From NCBI GenBank assembly GCA_900548705.1, contig URLF01000047.1, positions 1-19,783 on the forward strand: a stretch of 19,783 nucleotides of DNA. The letters are read 5' to 3'. The translations under genes and the position numbers were made by a program. How positions within the stretch are numbered: the stretch's first letter is position 1; every line of letters starts with the position of its first letter. The notes below the pieces were generated by a model that made no database searches, had not been told where the DNA came from, and worked only from the letters and a program-made list of their open reading frames with translations. This DNA is from an uncultured Porphyromonadaceae bacterium (GTDB lineage Bacteria > Bacteroidota > Bacteroidia > Bacteroidales > Muribaculaceae). Below are positions 6,492 to 12,251 of the stretch, piece after piece.

Positions 6492-7805
6492 ATGGACAGG
6501 AAAGAAATACCGGTGTTGCTGCTGACCGGCTATCTCGGCAGCGGCAAGACCACATTGCTCAACAGGATTCTCCGCAACGAGAAGGGAATCAGGTTCGCCG
6601 TGATTGTCAACGACCTCGGGGAGGTCAACATCGACGCGTCTCTGATACAGAAAGGCGGCGTGGTAGGGAAGAAAGATGGTGACGGCGACCTTGTGGCCCT
6701 CCAGAACGGCTGCATATGCTGCACCCTCCAGACCGACCTCATCGACCAGCTGACGCAACTCGCGTCCTCCGGGAAATTCGACTACATCGTGATAGAGGCG
6801 AGCGGCATCTGCGACCCCGCGCCGATAGCCCAGACCATCTGCGCCATGGCCGGGATGGACAACGCCAACACCCCCGGCGCGGTCATCCCCAGACTCGACT
6901 GCATCGTCACCGTCGTGGACGCCCTGAGGATGCAGAGCGAGTTTGACTGCGGCGAAGGACTCAAGAACCGCCCCAAAGGGGAGGAGGATATCGAGAGCCT
7001 GGTCATACAGCAGATTGAATTCTGCAACGTCATCCTCCTCAACAAAATTTCGGAGGTCACCCCGGAGGAAGCCGGACGCATCCGCGCCATCATCCGCGCC
7101 ATCCAGCCAAAAGCGAAAATCATCGACTGCAACTACGCCGATGTCGATTTCGACGAAATCCTCGGCACCGGCATGTTTGACTTCGAGGAGGTAGCCACCT
7201 CCGCCACCTGGGTCCGCGAAATCGAAGGCCACCACGACCATGACGACGATGACGAAGATGATGATGACCATGATGATGACGACCACGACGACCACCATCA
7301 CTCCCATTCCTCCCATTCCTCCCATTCCTCCCATTCCTCCCAAGATTCCCAAGACTCCCACCCCCACGACCATCCCGAAAACTGTACCTGTGGCCACTGC
7401 CACCACCATCACCACCACGGCGGCCACGCCGAGGAATACGGCATCGAGACCATGGTCTACTACCGCCGTCCCGGTTTCGACCTCAACAAGTTCGACCGGT
7501 TTGTCGCCACATCCTGGCCCCGCAACATCATCCGCGCAAAGGGTGTGTTGTATTTCAGCCACAACCGCGACATGTCGTTCCTCTTCGAGCAGGCCGGTGT
7601 GCAGAAACAGCTGACCCAGGCCGGACTCTGGTACGCCACCGCTCCCGCCGATGAACTGGAGCGGCTCATGGCCCTCGAACCCGGCCTGCGCCGCGACTGG
7701 GATGACCGCTACGGCGACCGTATGGTCAAACTCGTCTTCATCGGCCAGCATCTCGACCGCGAAGCCCTGACAGCCGCCCTCGACTCATGTCTTGAACCCC
7801 ATTGA
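6492..7805 (+). CDS. COG0523/CobW-type G3E GTPase with Asp/His-rich metal-binding insert (putative metallochaperone)
   Basis: G3E GTPases of this group deliver metals such as zinc or cobalt to client enzymes; here the metal is not known. The 437-residue protein has a Walker A motif GYLGSGKT (13-20), the hallmark CICC (74-77), a G3-like IEASG (101-105) and a C-terminal CobW domain (about 320-433). Between them, residues 247-312 are extremely rich in Asp and His: long Asp runs, four HSS repeats, CTCGHC (298-303) and six consecutive His. This insert is longer than the short His loops usual in the family and probably binds several metal ions. The guanine-specificity motif reads NKIS (184-187) instead of NKxD. 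The ATG at 6492 follows the promoter box; the in-frame GTG at 6462 overlaps it. Confidence 0.93.
   Translation: MDRKEIPVLLLTGYLGSGKTTLLNRILRNEKGIRFAVIVNDLGEVNIDASLIQKGGVVGKKDGDGDLVALQNGCICCTLQTDLIDQLTQLASSGKFDYIVIEASGICDPAPIAQTICAMAGMDNANTPGAVIPRLDCIVTVVDALRMQSEFDCGEGLKNRPKGEEDIESLVIQQIEFCNVILLNKISEVTPEEAGRIRAIIRAIQPKAKIIDCNYADVDFDEILGTGMFDFEEVATSATWVREIEGHHDHDDDDEDDDDHDDDDHDDHHHSHSSHSSHSSHSSQDSQDSHPHDHPENCTCGHCHHHHHHGGHAEEYGIETMVYYRRPGFDLNKFDRFVATSWPRNIIRAKGVLYFSHNRDMSFLFEQAGVQKQLTQAGLWYATAPADELERLMALEPGLRRDWDDRYGDRMVKLVFIGQHLDREALTAALDSCLEPH
7302..7360 (+). repeat. In-frame 9-base tandem repeat inside the CobW-type gene
   Basis: Four perfect copies of tcccattcc run from 7302 to 7337 and encode Ser-His-Ser repeats. 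They are followed by degenerate units (tcccaagattcccaag, 7338-7353, then actccca). The unit length is a multiple of three, so gain or loss of copies would lengthen or shorten the His/Ser part of the metal-binding insert without a frameshift. The degenerate units resemble the C-rich tract at 19665-19749. Confidence 0.9.
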
Positions 7806-7815
7806 TTACCGGTCG

Positions 7816-7843
7816 GCAACATTTCCCCTCCGGGGGTGTTTCT
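7816..7843 (+). terminator. Possible terminator after the CobW-type gene
   Basis: CCCCTCCGGGGG (7825-7836) forms a small GC stem and is followed by tgtttcttt, 20 bases past the stop codon. A wider inverted repeat, gcaacattt (7816-7824) with aaatgttgc (7851-7859), encloses it and reaches almost to the start of the next gene. The U tract is imperfect, so termination may be partial. Confidence 0.45.
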
Positions 7844-7865
7844 TTAGTATAAATGTTGCAGACTT

Positions 7866-8228
7866 ATGGGAAAGACAGAAATCAAAATCAAACGGGCATA
7901 TGACCCGGCGTCGCCCGATGACGGATACAGGATTTACATCGACCGGCTATGGCCTCGGGGACTCAGCCACGAGACATTCCATTATGACCTGTGGGAGAAG
8001 GATATTTCCCCCTCGACCGAGCTGAGGGAATGGTTCCATTCCGACCCCGACGCGAACTGGCAGGAGTTCTGCCGCCGATACGCCGGGGAACTCAAGGCCA
8101 ATCCCGCGTTCGCATCCTTCACCGCCACCGTCATGTCACACCCGGTGGTGACCCTGCTCTATTCCTCCCACGACTCCGAGCATAACAACGCCGTCGTCCT
8201 GCGCGACATCCTCGTGGAGAAGGAATGA
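7866..8228 (+). CDS. DUF488 family protein, YeaO-like
   Basis: The 120-residue product matches the full length of the DUF488 (YeaO) family, which has no settled function. Hallmarks are DGYRIYIDRLWPRGLS (20-35), a DLWEKDISPSTELREWF segment (41-57), EFCRRYAGEL and the near C-terminal LLYSSHDSEHNNAVVL (97-112). No signal peptide or membrane segment is seen. It begins 60 bases after the CobW-type gene, with no TAnnTTTG box in the gap, so it could depend on read-through past the weak hairpin there. A gene with its own promoter and operon starts 103 bases downstream. Confidence 0.88.
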   Translation: MGKTEIKIKRAYDPASPDDGYRIYIDRLWPRGLSHETFHYDLWEKDISPSTELREWFHSDPDANWQEFCRRYAGELKANPAFASFTATVMSHPVVTLLYSSHDSEHNNAVVLRDILVEKE

Positions 8229-8254
8229 AAAGCCTGTGATTCAACTGATGTTTT

Positions 8255-8299
8255 CAAAGAATTGTCAAGATTGCCACATACAGTCTTGACGATTCTTTG
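8255..8299 (+). promoter_or_regulatory. 45-bp dyad between DUF488 gene and proC: terminator or operator
   Basis: caaagaattgtcaaga (8255-8270) pairs with tcttgacgattctttg (8284-8299) across a 13-base loop. The single non-Watson-Crick position (8263/8291) is a U-G wobble in the plus-strand RNA but A-C in the opposite RNA, which fits a hairpin made in the rightward transcript. It ends exactly where the proposed proC -7 box begins. It could terminate the DUF488 transcript or be an operator or leader structure controlling the proline operon. There is no strong T run after it. Confidence 0.6.
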
Positions 8300-8307
8300 T
8301 AATTTTG
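8300..8307 (+). promoter_or_regulatory. Probable -7 box (TAATTTTG) of the proCBA operon
   Basis: TAATTTTG matches TAnnTTTG and stands 24 bases before the proC ATG at 8332, the same distance as in purN and pheT. There is no TTTG 19-21 bases upstream; that position falls in the loop of the adjacent dyad, with a TTG at 8271-8273. Promoter strength may therefore depend on a factor bound at the dyad. Confidence 0.55.
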
Positions 8308-8331
8308 TGAGGAATTTTGAAAATCATACAA

Positions 8332-9120
8332 ATGGACGATATCAGAATTGCTGTCATCGGAGGCGGAGCTATGGGTGGTGCCGCCGTACGCGGACTGGTG
8401 GAGGCAGGCGTGAAGCCCGGCCTTATCACCGTGTCCAACCCCACTGCCGGTAAACTCGCCCCGCTTGCGGCTCTCGGAGTAAACACCCTCTCTGACAACC
8501 GCGACGCGGTAAAGGGAGCCTCGCTTGTAATCATCGCCGTCAAACCCTGGATTCTCCCCGGAGTAATCGACGAGATACGCGACGCCATCGACTATGACAC
8601 CCAGGAGGTGGCTGTGATTGTCGCCGGCGTGGCGTGTGAAGACCTCAAGAAGATGTTCAGCACGGGCAACGGATGCCCTACCCTGTCGATAGTGATGCCT
8701 AACACTGCCATGGTGCTACGCGAGTCGATGACTTTCATCGTCGAGGCTGTCGGTGCGCCGGAGCTTGCCGTGGAGGTTTTCTCAAACCTCGGGAAGGTCA
8801 TGGTGATAGAGGAGAAACTCCTCCCGGCGGCCACCGCGCTCGCGTCATGCGGCATCGCCTACGCGATGCGATATGTCCGCGCGGCTGTCGAAGGGGGTGT
8901 CGAACTTGGTTTCCGCGCTTCCGACGCCCAGGCCATTGTGGTGGAGACCATCAAGGGGGCTGCATCGCTGCTCTCCCTGCCTGATGCCCATCCCGAGAGC
9001 GAGATTGACAAGGTGACCACCCCCGGCGGAATCACCATCAAGGGGCTGAACGCCATGGAACAGGCCGGATTCACCTCCGCCGTCATTGCCGGGCTTAAAG
9101 CCGGACGCGCAAAAAGCTGA
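8332..9120 (+). CDS. proC: Pyrroline-5-carboxylate reductase
   Basis: ProC reduces 1-pyrroline-5-carboxylate to proline with NAD(P)H, the last step of proline synthesis. The 262-residue protein has the dinucleotide-binding motif IAVIGGGAMGG (6-16), IIAVKPW (67-73), VMPNTAM (121-127) in place of the usual MPN segment, and the C-terminal dimer and active-site signature VTTPGGITIKGLN (228-240). The ATG at 8332 is preferred to an in-frame TTG at 8317, giving a normal N-terminus right before the nucleotide-binding strand. It is first in proC-proB-proA; proB starts 12 bases after its stop. Confidence 0.97.
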   Translation: MDDIRIAVIGGGAMGGAAVRGLVEAGVKPGLITVSNPTAGKLAPLAALGVNTLSDNRDAVKGASLVIIAVKPWILPGVIDEIRDAIDYDTQEVAVIVAGVACEDLKKMFSTGNGCPTLSIVMPNTAMVLRESMTFIVEAVGAPELAVEVFSNLGKVMVIEEKLLPAATALASCGIAYAMRYVRAAVEGGVELGFRASDAQAIVVETIKGAASLLSLPDAHPESEIDKVTTPGGITIKGLNAMEQAGFTSAVIAGLKAGRAKS

Positions 9121-9132
9121 TTCACACGACAG

Positions 9133-10230
9133 ATGGAAGAAGGAAAGAAAAGAATCGTGGTGAAGGTGGGGAGCAATGTGCTGACCCGCCCCGACGGCAA
9201 ACCCAATGTCACCAACATGTCGGCGCTTGTCGACCAGATTGCCATACTCCATGCCGACGGCCATGAAATCGTACTTGTGTCAAGCGGCGCGGTGGCGTGT
9301 GGCCGGGGAGCTGTCAACCGCTCCCTGACCCTCGACAGCGTCGCCTCCCGTCAGCTTTACTCCTCGATTGGCCAGATAAGGCTCATCAACCTCTACAACC
9401 AGCTTTTCGGGGAATACGGCATACTTGTGGGGCAGGTGCTGACCCAGAAGGAGAACTTCTCCTCGCGCAACCTTTACCTCAACCAGCGTGCCTGCATGCT
9501 GACGATGATTGAGAACGGTGTGATTCCGGTCGTGAACGAGAATGACACGGCCAGCCTGACCGAACTCATGTTCACCGACAATGATGAGCTGTCGGGACTC
9601 ATCGCAACTATGCTCGACGCTGACATGCTGGTGATTCTCTCGAACATCGACGGCATCTACACCGGCTCACCCGCCGACCCCGCGTCGGTGCTGATTCCGC
9701 GTGTTGCTCCGGGAGAGGATCCCTCGGCATACGTGGTGGCCGCCAAGAGCGGCTTCGGACGCGGAGGGATGGGAACGAAATGCGGCATCGCCCGCAAGGT
9801 CTCCACCGAAGGTGTGGCGGTGATAATCGCCAAGGGTGACCGTCCGGGGGTATTGGTCGACATCGTGCGTGACCCCGACTCTGTACCCCACACACTTTTC
9901 GAGCCTTCATCCGCCCCACTCAGCACCATCAAGCGATGGATTGCCCACAGCGGCTCATTCGCCAAAGGTGAAATCCACATCAATGAGAACGCCGCCGGAA
10001 TCCTCCGCAGCGACAAGGCTGTCAGCCTGCTTCCTGTCGGGGTCACCTCTGTCAGCGGTGAATGGGAGGAGGGAGACATCGTCTCGGTGCTGTCGCCAGA
10101 CGGGACAAGAATCGCCATGGGACGCGCCGCGATGGACAGCCGGTCAGCTGCCGCCGCCATCGGTCGCCACGGCCAGCGTCCGCTGATCCATTATGATTAC
10201 CTCTATCTGGAGGAGTCCGCGAGACAATAA
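9133..10230 (+). CDS. proB: Glutamate 5-kinase (with PUA domain)
   Basis: ProB phosphorylates glutamate to gamma-glutamyl phosphate, the first and usually proline-inhibited step of proline synthesis. The 365-residue protein has the two-domain layout of the long form: an amino-acid kinase domain (about 5-255) with KVGSN (11-15), VSSGAVACG (49-57), VVNENDT (133-139), DELSG (151-155) and GRGGMGTK (209-216), then a PUA domain (about 275-360). The ATG at 9133 comes 12 bases after the proC stop, and proA starts 34 bases downstream, indicating co-transcription. All expected substrate-binding motifs are intact. Confidence 0.97.
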   Translation: MEEGKKRIVVKVGSNVLTRPDGKPNVTNMSALVDQIAILHADGHEIVLVSSGAVACGRGAVNRSLTLDSVASRQLYSSIGQIRLINLYNQLFGEYGILVGQVLTQKENFSSRNLYLNQRACMLTMIENGVIPVVNENDTASLTELMFTDNDELSGLIATMLDADMLVILSNIDGIYTGSPADPASVLIPRVAPGEDPSAYVVAAKSGFGRGGMGTKCGIARKVSTEGVAVIIAKGDRPGVLVDIVRDPDSVPHTLFEPSSAPLSTIKRWIAHSGSFAKGEIHINENAAGILRSDKAVSLLPVGVTSVSGEWEEGDIVSVLSPDGTRIAMGRAAMDSRSAAAAIGRHGQRPLIHYDYLYLEESARQ

Positions 10231-10264
10231 GCCCCGGACAGACCCTGTAACAATACACCGGAAA

Positions 10265-11512
10265 ATGGAAAATTTCAACGACATATTCAGCCGCGCACGC
10301 GAGGCTTCGCGCACGTTGCTGGAACTGACCGACAGCCAACGTTCAGCCGCCATAACCACTCTGGCCGACCTTGTGGAAACCCACCGCGATGAGCTGTTGG
10401 CCGCCAACAGTCTTGACCTGGCACGTATGAGCCGGTCAAATCCACTTTACGACCGCCTGCAGCTCACCCCTGAGCGTCTGGCGGGAATCGCGTCAGACCT
10501 GCGGCATGTCGCCGCCCTCCCTACCCCGGTGGGTGAGGAGATGGAGCACCGTACCCTCCCCAATGGTATCAACCTGAGAAAGGTCAGGGTGCCGTTCGGG
10601 GTAATAGGCGTGATATATGAGGCGCGACCAAACGTCACCTTCGATGTCTTCTCGCTATGTCTCAAGAGCGGCAACGCCTGCATCCTCAAGGGTGGCCATG
10701 ACGCTGACGACTCCAACCGTGCCGCCATAAACCTCATACATGAGGCCCTGCGCCTCAACGGCATCCCCGTCGACGCGGCAACCTTGCTCCCCTCCACTCA
10801 TGAAGCCACCGCCGCCCTCCTCGGGGCGGTCGGCAAGGTTGATGTCTGCATCCCGCGTGGTGGACGCAGGCTGATTGACTTTGTACGCGACAACGCCAAG
10901 GTGCCGGTAATCGAGACCGGAGCCGGGGTTGTCCACACATATTTCGACCTCAATGGTGACCTTGAGATGGGGCGTGGCATCATCAACAACGCCAAAACCC
11001 GCAGGGTAAGCGTCTGCAACGCCCTCGACACCCTCCTCATCCATCGAGGCCGTCTCGCCGACCTCCCTGCCATCTGCGCTCCGCTGGCCGACAAGAATGT
11101 GGAAATCCATGCCGACCCCGAAGCGATGGAGGCGTTGCGCGGCAATTATCCCGACAAACTACTCGTGGCCGCCAACGACTGCTGGGACACCGAATGGATG
11201 GATTTCAAGATGGGAATACACACCGTCTCTGACCTCGACGAGGCGATAGCCCATATCGCCCGCCACGGCTCAGGCCACAGCGAGAGCATCGTCACCGACG
11301 ACACCAAGGCCGCCGACACTTTCCGCAGGATGGTTGATGCCTCATGTGTCTACGTCAACCTCCCCACCAGCTTCACCGACGGAGGACAATTCGGCCTCGG
11401 AGCCGAAATCGGCATTTCCACCCAAAAGCTCGGGCCACGCGGCCCGATGGGTCTCCGCGAAATCACCACCACCCGCTACCTCCTGACCGGCCACGGCCAG
11501 CTCCGTCCCTGA
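10265..11512 (+). CDS. proA: Glutamate-5-semialdehyde dehydrogenase (gamma-glutamyl phosphate reductase)
   Basis: ProA reduces gamma-glutamyl phosphate to glutamate semialdehyde with NADPH, the second proline step, and probably works in complex with ProB. The 415-residue product is of normal length. It carries VPFGVIGVIYEARPNVTFD (109-127), CIPRGGRRLIDFV (195-207), VIETGAGVVH (215-224) and the catalytic cysteine Cys251 in TRRVSVCNALDTLL. The start at 10265 (MENFNDIF) is chosen over an in-frame ATG at 10193, which would overlap proB by 38 bases and add a non-homologous extension. No terminator follows; a toxin-antitoxin promoter begins within a few bases of its stop. Confidence 0.97.
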   Translation: MENFNDIFSRAREASRTLLELTDSQRSAAITTLADLVETHRDELLAANSLDLARMSRSNPLYDRLQLTPERLAGIASDLRHVAALPTPVGEEMEHRTLPNGINLRKVRVPFGVIGVIYEARPNVTFDVFSLCLKSGNACILKGGHDADDSNRAAINLIHEALRLNGIPVDAATLLPSTHEATAALLGAVGKVDVCIPRGGRRLIDFVRDNAKVPVIETGAGVVHTYFDLNGDLEMGRGIINNAKTRRVSVCNALDTLLIHRGRLADLPAICAPLADKNVEIHADPEAMEALRGNYPDKLLVAANDCWDTEWMDFKMGIHTVSDLDEAIAHIARHGSGHSESIVTDDTKAADTFRRMVDASCVYVNLPTSFTDGGQFGLGAEIGISTQKLGPRGPMGLREITTTRYLLTGHGQLRP

Positions 11513-11513
11513 T

Positions 11514-11544
11514 TTTGATTTCTCGCTGAAATCCACTATATTTG
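11514..11544 (+). promoter_or_regulatory. Promoter of the toxin-antitoxin pair (TTTG-N19-TATATTTG)
   Basis: TTTG at 11514-11517 and TATATTTG at 11537-11544 are spaced by 19 bases, a very good match to the Bacteroidetes vegetative promoter. The -33 element begins one base after the proA stop. Initiation near 11551 would leave a leader of about 80 bases before the antitoxin ATG at 11632. Confidence 0.75.
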
Positions 11545-11580
11545 CAGTCCCGACACATCTTTTACGACCTGTCGGGACTG
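11545..11580 (+). promoter_or_regulatory. Dyad at the toxin-antitoxin start site: likely operator or leader hairpin
   Basis: cagtcccgaca (11545-11555) and tgtcgggactg (11570-11580) form a perfect 11-base inverted repeat with a 14-base loop, immediately after the -7 box. Type II antitoxins or their complexes commonly repress their own promoter by binding such dyads. An RNA hairpin in the leader is the alternative. Confidence 0.6.
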
Positions 11581-11631
11581 TCGATTGTTATAACTAATGA
11601 GACAATTAACCACCAGACAAAATTCTCCCTT

Positions 11632-11841
11632 ATGACACAACTGACAATCAATATCGAAGACAAATCCATTCTTCCCCACCTGAAGAAGATTCTCAACGCC
11701 ATAGACGGCGTCTCCATCGCCAAGCCCGAACGGAAAAAACGTAAATGCGGGCTTGACGAAGCCCTCGACGACATCAAAGCCGGCCGAATATATCATGCTG
11801 ACAGTGTAGACGCGATGTTCCAACACATTCTCGGAATATGA
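11632..11841 (+). CDS. Antitoxin of a YafQ/RelE-type toxin-antitoxin pair
   Basis: This 69-residue protein lies directly upstream of the toxin and overlaps it by four bases (ATGA at 11838-11841), the classic arrangement for translational coupling. It opens MTQLTINIEDKSILPHLKKI, has a basic middle (KPERKKRKCG, 31-40) and ends GRIYHADSVDAMFQHILGI (51-69). The C-terminal half is probably the part that wraps the toxin. I do not recognise a named DNA-binding fold such as RHH or HTH with certainty; the first 30 residues look like one strand followed by a helix. The ATG at 11632 is chosen because the upstream open frame covers the promoter and dyad. Its role follows from position and similarity to small Bacteroidales antitoxins. 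Confidence 0.8.
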   Translation: MTQLTINIEDKSILPHLKKILNAIDGVSIAKPERKKRKCGLDEALDDIKAGRIYHADSVDAMFQHILGI

Positions 11842-12113
11842 AATATGATATTCAATATTCATCCAAGTTCAAAAAAGCGCTTAAAAAATGTCAAAAGCGA
11901 GGATTGGATGTAGAGAAACTAAGAACGATCATCAGCTCTCTGGCAACATCAGGCTCAGTACCTCCCCAGTATCGACCCCATAAACTTTCCGGAGAATATG
12001 CCGGGATATGGGAATGCCATATCGAATCGGACTGGCTACTGTTATGGGAGCAAAATGACACGTCACTGACATTGCTCCTGGTTGATACCGGACGACATTC
12101 TGACATATTCTAA
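11838..12113 (+). CDS. YafQ-family type II toxin (RelE superfamily mRNA endonuclease)
   Basis: YafQ-type toxins cut mRNA in the ribosomal A site and arrest growth when the antitoxin is lost. The 91-residue product is of typical size. It keeps the residues expected for activity: His48 in RPHKLSG, His61 and Asp65-Trp66 in ECHIESDWLLLW, and Arg86-His87 with C-terminal Phe91 in GRHSDIF. These correspond to the His, His, Asp, His and Phe residues described for E. coli YafQ. The gene overlaps the antitoxin by four bases and ends nine bases before a large terminator hairpin. Base composition is somewhat more AT-rich than in the flanking pro genes, suggesting acquisition. Confidence 0.9.
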   Translation: MKYDIQYSSKFKKALKKCQKRGLDVEKLRTIISSLATSGSVPPQYRPHKLSGEYAGIWECHIESDWLLLWEQNDTSLTLLLVDTGRHSDIF

Positions 12114-12121
12114 CCTTGGAA

Positions 12122-12186
12122 ATAAAAATATCGCTTCGCTATGTCCCCTGAACAACAGGTCGTACATAGCGAAGCGATATTTTTAT
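12122..12186. terminator. Bidirectional terminator with perfect 23-bp stem
   Basis: Positions 12122-12144 and 12164-12186 are perfect reverse complements of 23 bases (core atatcgcttcgctatgt) with a 19-base loop that can itself form a small cctg/cagg stem. A-rich and T-rich flanks give a U tract in both directions. It lies between the toxin gene (plus) and the convergent secreted-protein gene (minus), where it can end both transcripts. Confidence 0.85.
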
Positions 12187-12201
12187 GGGGGTCTGTAAGG
12201 C

Positions 12202-12235
12202 CGGTGTGTCAACAGGAATGAATCCTGACACACCG
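12202..12235 (-). terminator. Second hairpin just past the GLUG-repeat gene stop
   Basis: cggtgtgt (12202-12209) pairs with acacaccg (12228-12235), and inside it cagga (12213-12217) pairs with tcctg (12223-12227), leaving a short bulge. The hairpin starts 16 bases after the stop of the minus-strand gene. No T run follows, so it may act as a 3'-end protecting structure upstream of the 23-bp terminator. Confidence 0.5.
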
Positions 12236-12251
12236 ACCGACAAAGATGGGC

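Noticed and set aside
7302..7360. CRISPR-like array
   Set aside because: The repeats are contiguous 9-base units without spacers, and they are in frame within a gene.
6240..7751. 503-codon open frame on the minus strand, antisense to the CobW-type gene
   Set aside because: Its Val/Gly/Met-rich composition mirrors the Asp/His codons of the sense gene, it matches no family, and it runs through purN's start region. It is a shadow of the real gene.
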